From contig NZ_JAFCJI010000004.1 of NCBI RefSeq assembly GCF_018131105.1, forward strand, positions 1-64,000: a stretch of DNA of 64,000 nt, in the 5' to 3' direction. Position numbers and translations under genes: made by a program. Shown one piece after another: positions 17,305 to 26,156 of this stretch. Every line of letters starts with the position of its first letter. Within the stretch, counting starts at the first letter, position 1. The notes beneath the pieces were generated by a model that had not been told where the DNA came from, searched no databases, and saw only the letters and a list, made by a program, of their open reading frames with translations. Source of the DNA: Bradyrhizobium manausense (GTDB lineage Bacteria > Pseudomonadota > Alphaproteobacteria > Rhizobiales > Xanthobacteraceae).

Positions 17305-18441
17305 ATGACGCATGATTTCTCGGGGCTGAGAATAGTCCATATAGCCGAGACAGTTCGCGGCGGTATCGCAACTTATTTCAATGAATTGCACTCCCTGCAA
17401 TGCCAGACCTTCGGTCAGGAGAACGTGCATTATCTCGTTCCATCGGATCACAGGGACGATCTGATCGGAATCTCGGACGCGAACATCGTCCCATTCGATC
17501 GCTCGGGTCGCAATCTGGCCAGCCTGTTGCGGCTCGCTCTCGAAACAATGCAACAAGTGCGCGCCACGCGACCGGACATCGTGCACGTTCACTCCACGCT
17601 GGCCGGCATAATCGTACGCATCATGTTGATGCTCGTTCGGAACCGGCCGGCGGTGGTCTACTGTTCTCACGGCTGGGCATTCTCGCGCGACACGTCGCGG
17701 CTCAGCAATTATGTCGCCAAGTTGGCAGAATGGTTGCTCGCCAAGGTCACAGACCGGATCGTCTGCATATCGAGGAATGAATACTCGGCAGCGCGGGACG
17801 CAGGCATTCCGGAGGAGAAACTCAACCTCGTTCTCAGCGGCATGCGCAACGAGCGCCTGAGTGCGGATCCCACGACACCGAGCTGGAACACACCGAAATT
17901 GAAGGTGCTCTTCATCGGGCGCCTTGATCGCCAGAAGGGCTATGACTTCCTCATCGAGGCCGCGCAGGAACTCGATAGCACGATCGACGTCCGAATGATC
18001 GGATCCGCTGTCGTCAATGAGGCAGGAGACCATACCCTTCCTCCAAACGTCACATTGCTGGGATGGCTCGCGCGCACGAGCATCGAGGCGCAGCTCAACC
18101 TGGCGGATATTGTCGTCATTCCGTCACGTTGGGAGGCCTTCGGCTTTGTCGCGCTCGAAGCGATGCGAGCGCACAAGCCAATTTTGGCATTTCGCGCCGG
18201 AGCCCTGCCGGAAATCGTCGACAATGGAACCACCGGCTTGATTTGCGATCCTGTTGGGCCCCAAGCCCTCGTTACAGGATTGAAGGAAGCTGCACGAATT
18301 GATCTGCCCGCGCTTGGCGAGGCGGGCTACGAGCGTTTCGTTTCCATGTTCAGCGTGAGCCGAACGCATGAACAGCTGCTCAAGGTTTATGCAAACATAC
18401 TTAGGTTAACTTCGAAGCGACTGACAAAATTGGCGCTCTGA
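17305..18441 (+). CDS. Glycosyltransferase family 4 (GT-B fold)
   Basis: A 378-aa protein with the N-terminal Gly-rich loop RGGIATYFNELHS after LRIVHIAETV, a donor-side start at LKVLFIGRLDRQKGYDFLIEA, and the nucleotide-sugar signature ALEAMRAHKPILAFRAGALPE near the end (the E-x7-E region; the preceding SRWEAFGFVALEAM gives the first Glu). This is the GT4 pattern of retaining transferases that add hexoses to lipid-linked oligosaccharides. I start at the ATG at 17305 because it places the first beta strand as usual; an in-frame ATG at 17239 would add 22 residues. It stands before the exporter gene in the same direction. Confidence 0.88.
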   Translation: MTHDFSGLRIVHIAETVRGGIATYFNELHSLQCQTFGQENVHYLVPSDHRDDLIGISDANIVPFDRSGRNLASLLRLALETMQQVRATRPDIVHVHSTLAGIIVRIMLMLVRNRPAVVYCSHGWAFSRDTSRLSNYVAKLAEWLLAKVTDRIVCISRNEYSAARDAGIPEEKLNLVLSGMRNERLSADPTTPSWNTPKLKVLFIGRLDRQKGYDFLIEAAQELDSTIDVRMIGSAVVNEAGDHTLPPNVTLLGWLARTSIEAQLNLADIVVIPSRWEAFGFVALEAMRAHKPILAFRAGALPEIVDNGTTGLICDPVGPQALVTGLKEAARIDLPALGEAGYERFVSMFSVSRTHEQLLKVYANILRLTSKRLTKLAL

Positions 18442-18568
18442 TCAGCGACGACGTGGCGCAAAAGCAACAACGTCGGTCGAATCTACTTGGCCGACATGCC
18501 CGAGCGTTGGTCCGAATTCTCGCAGCTGCTAAGAAGTAGTTGGGCGGGGATTAAGAGTAGGATGCGCT

Positions 18569-19762
18569 TTGTTGCAGTCATTTCTAAGAGTATCACCCGC
18601 GCTTCTTGTCTCAACCTTCTGCCTCGCAGGTTGTGGCGGATTCACGCCGCAAGATGCACCAAATAGCGCCGCAATTGTTTCCAATGCAGCGCTGACGGTG
18701 GCGCCGAGCCCGCCGCTCCCATACGCCGTTCTTGCCGTTGATCCCGCGATTTTGAAGTGGGCGAATTCCATCACTGATCGCGGCGGCGGCTCGTTCAGCA
18801 AATTGCCGGGCGGCAACTACAAGGACATCACGATCGGTGTGGGCGACATCGTTGCCGTGACGATCTTCGAGGCGCAATCCGGGGGATTGTTCATTCCCAG
18901 GGAAGCCAGCGTAAGACCGGGCAACTTCGTTGACGTACCTCGTCAGCAGGTCGATCAGTCCGGAAACATCACAATTCCGTATGCGGGCTCGATCAAGGTG
19001 GCAGGACTCACCGCGCGCGCCGTCGGGGATATCATACGCGAGCGCATCAAGAACCGCGCCATCGATCCGCAGGCCGTCGTCTCTGTGGTCGAACAGCGCG
19101 GAAATCAGATCAGCGTCCTCGGCGAAGCCAATGCACCATTGCGTTTCCCGGTCGATCCGGGCGGCATTCGCGTTCTGGGTGCGATCGCGCGCGCTGGCGG
19201 TCCGAAAAATCCTGCGTGGGAAACGAAGGTCAGAATCAAGCGCGGAGGCCGAACCTATGTCGAGACGATGAGCTCAATCGTCCGACATCCCGAGGAAGAC
19301 GCGTTCCTTGCACCCGGTGACGTCGTCTATCTGTCACGCGAGCCCCGTATTTTCATGGTTTTCGGATCTACCCCCTCGCCCGGTTCCATCGGCGGCACGA
19401 ACAACCGCAGGTTTACGTTCGAAAACGACACCATGACCCTTGCCGAAGCGATCGCAAAGGCAGGTGGCCTCGACGGAAGCCGGGCAAACTCGCCGTCTGT
19501 CTATGTCTTGCGGCTCGAGCCCAGAAATGTCCTGAAGTCGGCAGGTATCGACGTCGCGCGGTTCGGGGGCGAACTGGTGCCGACCGTGTACAATTTCGAT
19601 TGGAGCAAGCCGGACGGAATGTTCTTCGCCGACTCGTTCCAGATTCGGGACCATGACGCGATTGTCGTATCGGAATCTCCGAGCACCGAGTTGCTCAAAT
19701 TCTTCAGTCTGATGATCGCTGGAACCGATACAGCTGTGAACATCCAGACACTGACGCGATAA
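18569..19762 (+). CDS. Outer-membrane polysaccharide export lipoprotein (Wza/ExoF type)
   Basis: A 397-aa protein that starts with a lipoprotein signal peptide; the lipobox LAGC places the lipidated Cys at residue 22. The segment from about 90 shows the Poly_export (PES) domain pattern (ITIGVGDIVAVTIFEAQSGG, later NITIPYAGSIKVAGLTARAV), followed by SLBB-like repeats (QISVLGEANAPLRFPV and the AEAIAKAGGLDGSRA stretch). Wza-type proteins form the export channel and partner with the Wzz-kinase encoded at 2291-4495. Translation starts at a TTG; the nearby ATG is in another frame. A probable Rho-independent terminator lies downstream, so the gene ends its transcript. Confidence 0.9.
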   Translation: MLQSFLRVSPALLVSTFCLAGCGGFTPQDAPNSAAIVSNAALTVAPSPPLPYAVLAVDPAILKWANSITDRGGGSFSKLPGGNYKDITIGVGDIVAVTIFEAQSGGLFIPREASVRPGNFVDVPRQQVDQSGNITIPYAGSIKVAGLTARAVGDIIRERIKNRAIDPQAVVSVVEQRGNQISVLGEANAPLRFPVDPGGIRVLGAIARAGGPKNPAWETKVRIKRGGRTYVETMSSIVRHPEEDAFLAPGDVVYLSREPRIFMVFGSTPSPGSIGGTNNRRFTFENDTMTLAEAIAKAGGLDGSRANSPSVYVLRLEPRNVLKSAGIDVARFGGELVPTVYNFDWSKPDGMFFADSFQIRDHDAIVVSESPSTELLKFFSLMIAGTDTAVNIQTLTR

Positions 19763-19791
19763 CGCGCGTTCACACTGGGTGAAACCTGCAC

Positions 19792-19816
19792 GCAGCGCTG
19801 CACTTCGCAGCGCTGC
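19792..19816. repeat. Two copies of the palindrome GCAGCGCTGC
   Basis: GCAGCGCTGC occurs at 19792-19801 and 19807-19816 with five bases between. Each copy is a perfect palindrome, and together they can form a 10-bp stem. It lies between the exporter stop codon and the terminator, and may add to the end of the transcript or act as a binding site. Confidence 0.5.
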
Positions 19817-19844
19817 CCATAACTTCAACATCCTTTGAGTTGTG

Positions 19845-19873
19845 CCGCGGCCTTCCTGCCGCGGTTTCGTTTT
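19845..19873 (+). terminator. Rho-independent terminator after the Wza-type gene
   Basis: The stem CCGCGGC (19845-19851) pairs with GCCGCGG (19858-19864) across a CTTCCT loop and is followed by TTTCGTTTT (19865-19873). The stem-loop plus T-rich tail fits an intrinsic terminator reading rightward. Confidence 0.7.
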
Positions 19874-19992
19874 GACTTGGCGGCATGCCGGGTATTGGCC
19901 TGGATACTGCAAGATGGCCCGCGCACGTCATAAAAAGGCGCTGTGTCGGCCGCTAAACGAGCCAGATCCTTGGTCATTTGGAGCTTGAGAGT

Positions 19993-21216
19993 ATGCGCAT
20001 TTTGGTCGTCTCGGCCATGTTCCCTCCGAACGTGCTCGGCGGTGCTGAAATTTCCGCATTCAACCTCTCATCCTGGCTGCAGAAGCAGGGACATGAAATC
20101 GGCGTACTCACCGCTGCAAAGTCGCGCGCAGAGGAGAAGTTTGGCGAGATCGTCGACGGCATGAGAATCTGGAGCATCTACATGCCGCGTCCATATCCGA
20201 TATTCGCGCAAGGCGCGGGTCAGCCAAGCTATCTCAAGCCCATCTGGCATCTTCAGGATCATCTCGATCCCCGCAACCGGAGCACGGTCGCCAAGGTGGT
20301 CGAGGAATTCAGACCTGACTTCTGCAACGTCCACTATCTCACGGGGATCGGCCACAATGTGCTGTCCGAGCTCGGCAAGCGCGATATTCCCGTGATGTAT
20401 GTGATGCCGGATCTCGCCTTATCCTGCGTGCGCCTGACCATGTTTCGCGATGGAAAGACATGCGAACGACAATGTTCGCCTTGCAGGATATCGGCGGCCT
20501 TGAAGCGCAGCGACTTTCGCTCGGTTCGACGCATCGGATTTTGTGCGCCGTCGCGTGCAAACCTGGAACGCAATGCCCGCTTCCAGGCGCTCGACGCCTA
20601 TCCAACCGCTCATATCCTGAACGCGAACAAATATCCGGCGCCAACCGTTGCAAGGACACCATCCGCCACGGTGCGTTTCATCTACGTTGGGCGGCTGCAC
20701 GCGGCCAAGGGCGTCGACATGCTGATACAGGCCACCGATGCGATTCAAGATCTGGACTTTTCTCTGACGATCGTCGGCGGTGGCGCGGAGGAAGAGGTCT
20801 TACGGCAGAAATACGGTCACCGCCCGCGCATCGAGTTCACGGGACATGTGCCGCTCCAGGAGGCCATCAATCGCATCGCCGGGAGCGACGTCCTCTGCAT
20901 TCCGTCGATATGGCTGGAGAATTCTCCTGGCGTCGTCATCCAGGCACTCGGCATGGGCGTCCCCGTCATCGGCAGCGATGTCGGAGGCATCCCCGAATTG
21001 GTTCAGCACGATAAGACGGGCCTGCTGGTCGCGCCAGGGGACATCGCGGCATGGAGCAACGCCCTTAAACTGCTGGTCGCGGACCGCAAGCGCCTCAGTC
21101 AATTTCAGCAGAATGCCGCGACTCGCGCCAACGAGTTCGATCAGGATTTCATCGGCAAACGCTATGCCGCATTCATGGATCGGATTGTGAATTTTGGGGG
21201 CCTACCGGCGCAGTGA
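19993..21216 (+). CDS. Glycosyltransferase family 4, copy A of a duplicated pair
   Basis: A 407-aa GT-B glycosyltransferase starting MRILVVSAMFPPNVLGGAE. The ATG at 19993 has GGAG nine bases upstream, better than a TTG five codons earlier. The donor domain shows RFIYVGRLHAAKGVDMLI, then SIWLENSPGVVIQALGMGVP and DVGGIPELV, the usual GT4 nucleotide-sugar site. Cysteines around residues 160-170 (CERQCSPC) could bind a metal. It is very similar through its whole length to the leftward copy at 27983-29194, including MPRPY and IWHLQDHLDPRN. It is followed, with a GTGA junction, by a PslG-like glycosidase gene, an arrangement mirrored at the second copy. Confidence 0.9.
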   Translation: MRILVVSAMFPPNVLGGAEISAFNLSSWLQKQGHEIGVLTAAKSRAEEKFGEIVDGMRIWSIYMPRPYPIFAQGAGQPSYLKPIWHLQDHLDPRNRSTVAKVVEEFRPDFCNVHYLTGIGHNVLSELGKRDIPVMYVMPDLALSCVRLTMFRDGKTCERQCSPCRISAALKRSDFRSVRRIGFCAPSRANLERNARFQALDAYPTAHILNANKYPAPTVARTPSATVRFIYVGRLHAAKGVDMLIQATDAIQDLDFSLTIVGGGAEEEVLRQKYGHRPRIEFTGHVPLQEAINRIAGSDVLCIPSIWLENSPGVVIQALGMGVPVIGSDVGGIPELVQHDKTGLLVAPGDIAAWSNALKLLVADRKRLSQFQQNAATRANEFDQDFIGKRYAAFMDRIVNFGGLPAQ

Positions 21217-21236
21217 CGTGGAGGACGGCATCTAGA

Positions 21237-22640
21237 ATGACATTTCCGGTAACCCGCCTCGCAAAGCTCATTGCGGCGGCTGTAGCTGCCATAAGCCTCG
21301 CTCCCTTCCTCACACGACCTGTGGCGGCAGAGACGAAGATGGTTGTCTTCGCCCATCGCGATGCAGCCGCAACGACGCCCCGACCAATCTATGGTGCCAA
21401 CATCCACTATGGGTTGCGACGCACGCTCGGCTACAACTCCGTTGCCCAGGGCATCAAGCAGCTCAGCGAGGTCGGCGCGGTCTCTTTCCGCGACTATCTG
21501 CCCTGGCAATCGTTCGACTTCAGGACGGGGGCTCCGTCTCTCATCTATTCCGAGCGACTGATGAGTTTTCTTCCACAGGCGCGGTTCAAGCCGCTCCTCA
21601 ATCTTGGTGGCGCCAACAGCCAGGTTCCGGGCGGCGTCCCTCCCGTGTCCGAAGAAGGCCTGCAGTATTTCGATCGCTATCTGGAGGCAGTCGTCAGCGC
21701 CACAAGGCAATACGATCCGATCTACGAAATATGGAACGAATGGAATATGTACATCGGCACGGGACCTCGTATGCCGCGCATGCAGGGCGCCGGCGACACG
21801 AGTGATCCGCGAGCCGCAGTTCACTATGCACGCATTGCGAGAACCGCAGTCGACACGATCAAGAAAATCAATCCTCATGCAATCGTGATCGTTGGTGCCG
21901 TCGGCGACGACACCGATTGGATGTGGGCAAAGGCCATCACGCGAGATGGCGCGCTCGATCATGCCGATGGCTTGTCGGTGCACCTTTACAACCAATGCGC
22001 GAGGCTGGTATCCGATCGAACGGCCAAAGAAATGATCGTTCGCCTGGAAAAGCTTCAGGACGCATTGAAGACAATCAGAAATGGGCAGCAGACTTCCATC
22101 TATGTCACTGAATTCGGCTGGCCTACGTCGCAAGGCAATTGCGGCATGCCGCTGGATGTTTCCGCTTACAATTTCGCGCACTTCGTCCTGCAGAGCGCCA
22201 CGTTGCCATGGCTCAAGGGAGCGTGGATGCACGAACTGAAGAACATTGGGCCGGATCCGGTGGATCGCGAAAACAACTTTGGCCTCTTTACATTCGACGA
22301 TCAGCCGAAGCCTGCCGCCTGCTTCATGCGCGAGGCCACAGACCTGGTCAAATCGGCCAAGGTGCTGGAATTGCACGAGCCGTTTCCGGATGTCTTCGTG
22401 CTACGGGCCACCACGGCGAGGGGACAAACGGTCGCGCTCTGGACATCAGGCCCCTTCAAACGCGCGAATTACAGGTTCGACACTCCGGCGTCGCATGCCC
22501 GCAGGATGTGCGGCGACACAATAACGACAAGCCAGCCTGCCAGTCTGGGAGCGCAGCCCGTCGTCTACGAATTTGATCAGAACGCTCAAATATCCGTAGC
22601 CGTGGATACCGGAGAACTCCCCGCTCCAGGGACGAAGTGA
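21237..22640 (+). CDS. PslG-like periplasmic glycoside hydrolase, copy A
   Basis: A 467-aa secreted protein with a signal peptide ending near RPVAAETK. The TIM-barrel catalytic residues of a clan GH-A enzyme are visible: YEIWNEWNMY (acid/base Glu168) and IYVTEFGWPTS (nucleophile Glu292). The closest well-known relative by function and context is PslG, a GH39 enzyme made from the Psl polysaccharide cluster that hydrolyses the polymer. I start at the ATG at 21237, with GGAGG upstream; a GTG at 21213 would overlap the glycosyltransferase stop by four bases. Probable role: trimming or clearing polymer in the periplasm (inference). It is a clear paralogue of the 29222-30598 product. Confidence 0.85.
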   Translation: MTFPVTRLAKLIAAAVAAISLAPFLTRPVAAETKMVVFAHRDAAATTPRPIYGANIHYGLRRTLGYNSVAQGIKQLSEVGAVSFRDYLPWQSFDFRTGAPSLIYSERLMSFLPQARFKPLLNLGGANSQVPGGVPPVSEEGLQYFDRYLEAVVSATRQYDPIYEIWNEWNMYIGTGPRMPRMQGAGDTSDPRAAVHYARIARTAVDTIKKINPHAIVIVGAVGDDTDWMWAKAITRDGALDHADGLSVHLYNQCARLVSDRTAKEMIVRLEKLQDALKTIRNGQQTSIYVTEFGWPTSQGNCGMPLDVSAYNFAHFVLQSATLPWLKGAWMHELKNIGPDPVDRENNFGLFTFDDQPKPAACFMREATDLVKSAKVLELHEPFPDVFVLRATTARGQTVALWTSGPFKRANYRFDTPASHARRMCGDTITTSQPASLGAQPVVYEFDQNAQISVAVDTGELPAPGTK

Positions 22641-23830
22641 TCACGCGACTGGGCCCTGAGGCAATACGAGTTCCGATGCTGTTGTACTGCAAGACACTCA
22701 TTTCAGAGCTGCGCAAGAAGAAGCACGGCGCAGCTCGATTGTGGTTCATCGGACCGATGCCACCTCCCCTGCACGGGCAATCCGTCTACAATACAGCGCT
22801 GTTGGCGTTTTTGCGCCCTTATCGCGTGCCGACCTGCTTGCCGTTGGGCGGAACCAGATCGGAGAAAATCGCGGGCGCGCTGCTGTTGCCGCTGATCATG
22901 CTGCTTTTCGTGCGCCGTGGGGACGACGTCTATACCTCGCCACCCGGCCAGGGCGGCCTTTGGGCGTTTCTACTCACAATAGCAACACTGCGCGTTCGCC
23001 ATCTCGACCACTACGTCCACCACCATTCCTTCCGGCCCATCAATCAGTCTCCGTCGCTGTCCGCAAAGCTGCTGGCAGGCGTAGGCGGAAGGTACCAGCA
23101 TCATATTTTCCTCTCCGACGGCATGAGAGACCGATATGCGGCGCTCTATCTAAGCGGCCAGCAACAATCCCAAAGCCTGGTGCTGCCCAATTCCTTCCTG
23201 TTTTACGAGCCCATGGACCATGTGCCCGAACGTTCGGGGCCCGTCACGCTCGGACATCTGAGCGTGATCACCCGCGAGAAGGGCATTGTCTACCTGATGG
23301 AACTCGCCGAGCGGATGTTTCAGGAGCGAAGCGATTTCCGCCTGGTGCTGGCTGGTCCGGTTCGTGACCCGTCCCTCAAAGAAGAGATTCTCGCATTTTG
23401 CGCTCGCCACCCCGGCAATGCTGCGTATCTGGGGCCGGTCTATGGCAAGGAAAAGGCAGCGTTCTATCGGTCAATCGACATCTTCGTTCTTCCATCGCGC
23501 CTGCTCGACGAAGCCGATCCGCTCGTCCTGCTCGAGTCCTACAGCAGCGGCTGCGAAGTTGTGGCTTCGAGCACCGGCTGTATTCCGGAGCGTATTCGCT
23601 CAAGTGACAGACTCCTGTCCTTTGTTCCGAACGACGACTGTAGCTTGATGGGTCGCATCATCGATCAATGCAACATAGACAGAGGAGGCGTTTCCTCGAT
23701 GTGCGTGACGCACGCCCGGCGGCTCTATGCGGACGCACGGCAGGCAGCCATCAGATTTTTCGGAGCGTTGTCGATCTCGATTCCGGTCAACGCTTTCCCC
23801 GACAGATCCGACACGCCTCAAACGTCATGA
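22637..23830 (+). CDS. Glycosyltransferase family 4-like
   Basis: A 397-aa protein with GT-B layout. The acceptor half contains LWFIGPMPPPLHGQSVYN, the linker IYLMEL-like helices and a donor half beginning VTLGHLSVITREKGIVYLMEL; the sugar-binding end is LLDEADPLVLLESYSSGCEVV. It resembles group-1 transferases of surface polymers. It begins at a GTG in a GTGA overlap with the PslG-like gene, so the three genes 19993-23830 are translationally coupled. The substrate cannot be assigned. Confidence 0.82.
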   Translation: MITRLGPEAIRVPMLLYCKTLISELRKKKHGAARLWFIGPMPPPLHGQSVYNTALLAFLRPYRVPTCLPLGGTRSEKIAGALLLPLIMLLFVRRGDDVYTSPPGQGGLWAFLLTIATLRVRHLDHYVHHHSFRPINQSPSLSAKLLAGVGGRYQHHIFLSDGMRDRYAALYLSGQQQSQSLVLPNSFLFYEPMDHVPERSGPVTLGHLSVITREKGIVYLMELAERMFQERSDFRLVLAGPVRDPSLKEEILAFCARHPGNAAYLGPVYGKEKAAFYRSIDIFVLPSRLLDEADPLVLLESYSSGCEVVASSTGCIPERIRSSDRLLSFVPNDDCSLMGRIIDQCNIDRGGVSSMCVTHARRLYADARQAAIRFFGALSISIPVNAFPDRSDTPQTS

Positions 23831-24150
23831 ACTGTCCGGTGCTCGCACGACTTTGCCCGACGCCGCCGACATGGCACACGCGCGACAAGCCGACAGGCGA
23901 TCGTGCAAGAACGATCTGCATCAAATTCATGCAGAAGATGACACTAAAAGAGACGCCTCGCGATGGCGTTTGTCGCATGGTGTTCCCAGGAATTGTGATA
24001 TGAGCCGTGACCTAAAGCCATGGAAGGCAGAGATCTGATGACCGGCACCTTTGTCAGCCGGAACGTCAGGATGATGTGCCCGACCATTCTGGATCGTTCC
24101 GCCCGGATCGACGATTTGCGACTGTTCTCACTCTGCAGGAATTTCGCTCA
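23831..24150. other. Gap between glycosyltransferase genes
   Basis: 320 nt between two genes in the same direction. An ATG overlapping the previous stop opens a 58-codon frame (23827-24003) with no domain, no hydrophobic segment and no clear ribosome site; I do not call it. Otherwise I see neither a terminator nor a promoter of good quality. Confidence 0.4.
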
Positions 24151-24987
24151 ATGAGCTGCCCGAGTAAGCTCCAGGCGATCATCGTCAACTTCAGAACCCC
24201 GCAACTGACCGTTCGCTGCATAGAATCGATGCTGGAGCATCGGGTGGTGGACCGGGATGGCGTGCTGGTCGTCGACAATTTTTCCGGAGACGATTCCGTC
24301 GCGGAGATTCGCAAGGCGCTGCCTGACATCCAGCTCATCGCCGCCGACCGCAATGGCGGGTTTGGAGCCGGCGTGAATCTGGGCGTCGCGAAGGCGACGG
24401 CCGACTATCTTCTGATCCTCAATCCAGACACCTATTTCGAATTCAACAGCGTCGCGGCCGTCGTGGACTACATGGAGCGGCGTCCCGAAACCGCGCTGGT
24501 CGGGCTGGACCTGGTCAATCCCGACGGCAGCCGGCAGTATTCGGCTCGGCGCTTTTACTCGGTGTTCGACGTCCTCGCCCGGCGCGTGGACTGGATCGGG
24601 GCGATGGTGCCCCAGCGCGCCAAGAAGCACCTGATGATGGACGCATGGGAGACCGGGGAGCCATTCGATGCGGAATGGGTCATGGGGACCGGCTTCGTCG
24701 TCAGGCGTTCCGCGTTCGAGCAAATTCGTGGAATGGACGAGAGCTATTTCCTCTATATGGAGGATGTTGACCTCTGTGCCCGCCTCTGGCGCGCGGGACA
24801 CAAGATCAAGGGCATGCCGGGAGCCAAGCTGGTGCATGACCATCAGCGATCAAGCGCTGCCGGTCCTCTCACGTTTGCCGGCCGGACCCATATTCACAGC
24901 CTCCTTCTGTTCAGGTCCCGATTCTCGGTTCCGCTCATCCGGCCGCCCGGCGTCGGCAAAATCACCAAGCGAAGGGCCGGGCATTAA
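24151..24987 (+). CDS. Glycosyltransferase family 2, rhamnosyltransferase-like
   Basis: A 278-aa GT-A protein. It starts LQAIIVNFRTPQLTVRCIES, has GGFGAGVNLGVAKATADYLL, the metal-site region LNPDTYF and the closing YLYMEDVDLCARLWRAG-type block (FLYMEDVDLCARL). This order fits the WbbL-like family of rhamnosyltransferases. I start at the ATG at 24151 with AGGA ten bases upstream; an in-frame ATG at 24076 would add 25 residues with no family match. Use of dTDP-rhamnose is inferred from the subfamily pattern and from the rfb genes later in the locus. Confidence 0.87.
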   Translation: MSCPSKLQAIIVNFRTPQLTVRCIESMLEHRVVDRDGVLVVDNFSGDDSVAEIRKALPDIQLIAADRNGGFGAGVNLGVAKATADYLLILNPDTYFEFNSVAAVVDYMERRPETALVGLDLVNPDGSRQYSARRFYSVFDVLARRVDWIGAMVPQRAKKHLMMDAWETGEPFDAEWVMGTGFVVRRSAFEQIRGMDESYFLYMEDVDLCARLWRAGHKIKGMPGAKLVHDHQRSSAAGPLTFAGRTHIHSLLLFRSRFSVPLIRPPGVGKITKRRAGH

Positions 24988-25034
24988 GTGTTCGGCATCT
25001 TCACGCCGCGAATTGACCGAGGGAGCGATCCTTC

Positions 25035-26156
25035 ATGACGACCGAACTTCCGAAGGCTCCGGCGCCGCGACAGGGTCAGCTGTTGCAGTTGAACTGGATC
25101 CGGGCCATCGCAGCGCTGCTCGTCGTGGCCTACCACTGCGAAGTGACCATGGTGCTGCCGAAATATTTCGGCGCCAGCACGTTTCCATTGTTCAAGGCCG
25201 GTCATTCCGGCGTTCAACTGTTCTTTGTTCTGAGCGGCTTCGTCATTTACCTGGCCCATCGTCGGGATTCCGAAGCTGACGGGAGCGTGGTCGCTCGATT
25301 CGCGGCGAAGCGATTTCGTCGCATCTATCCGTCGCTTTGGATCGTGCTCGTTCCCCTGATCATCCTGTCATTTCTCGGCTTCGCAACAAGGGTGCCGAAC
25401 GGCGCCGACGTCGTCTTGTCGCTCCTGATTTTGCCGGTGAAGGAAGAGGTGATCCTGGCAACGGAATGGACGCTTCGCCACGAAATTCTCTTCTACGCCC
25501 TGTTCGCCTGCTTTCTCTGGAATCGGAGAATCGGGTTCTGGCTCCTGGTGACCTGGGGCGTCATCGGCCTCCCCCTGGCGTTGCTCGACGACAAGGGCTG
25601 GCTGATCGACTTCATTTTCAACAACAATCACCTGCTGTTTCTATGTGGCGTCGGCATCGCGTGGCTCTACATACGCGGATATTCTGCCGGCGGCCCCTAC
25701 TTTCTCTTCGCGGGCCTGATCGTCTTCGCCACCACATTCTACTTCGCCATGTCGAAGCAGATTCCTCCGAACGGCGAGCTGCTGCTGTTTGGACTGGGCG
25801 CAGCGGGAATTATCCACGGCGCATGTTCCATGCCGTTCCTCAACCGGAAGATCGCTCCGCTGGAGGAGGCAGGCGCTGCGTCATACGCGCTCTATCTCAT
25901 TCACTATCCGCTGATCTCGTTGCTTGCGAAGATCGCGGTCAAGCTGAGCGCAACGATCGCGGCGCCGCGCGCCCTGTATTTCGTGGCCATCATCGCGATC
26001 TGCCAGATGGCAGCGATCGTCTTCCATCGCCTGATCGAAGCCCCTGTGATGAAGGCTCCCTGGATGCAGAGGCTTTTGCTCTCTGGCGGGACCACAACGC
26101 TCGCCTCAGGCATTCAAGGAACGGGCCGCAACGTGCCAGCGTCCCCGTCGGACTAG
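25035..26156 (+). CDS. Acyltransferase 3 family membrane protein, second copy
   Basis: A 373-aa membrane protein with the family signature LNWIRAIAALLVVAYHCEV (conserved Arg and His in the first helix) and GHSGVQLFFVLSGFVIYLAH in the second. About ten helices follow. It is in the same family as the 9434-10543 protein but not a recent copy. It would add acetyl or another acyl group to the polymer at the membrane. GGGAG lies nine bases before the ATG at 25035. Its stop codon overlaps the stop of the convergent glycosyltransferase gene by four bases. Confidence 0.9.
   Translation: MTTELPKAPAPRQGQLLQLNWIRAIAALLVVAYHCEVTMVLPKYFGASTFPLFKAGHSGVQLFFVLSGFVIYLAHRRDSEADGSVVARFAAKRFRRIYPSLWIVLVPLIILSFLGFATRVPNGADVVLSLLILPVKEEVILATEWTLRHEILFYALFACFLWNRRIGFWLLVTWGVIGLPLALLDDKGWLIDFIFNNNHLLFLCGVGIAWLYIRGYSAGGPYFLFAGLIVFATTFYFAMSKQIPPNGELLLFGLGAAGIIHGACSMPFLNRKIAPLEEAGAASYALYLIHYPLISLLAKIAVKLSATIAAPRALYFVAIIAICQMAAIVFHRLIEAPVMKAPWMQRLLLSGGTTTLASGIQGTGRNVPASPSD

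Noticed and set aside
23827..24003. 58-codon frame starting in an ATGA overlap with the previous glycosyltransferase
   Set aside because: No hydrophobic segment, domain or ribosome site; low coding character. The overlap alone is not enough.
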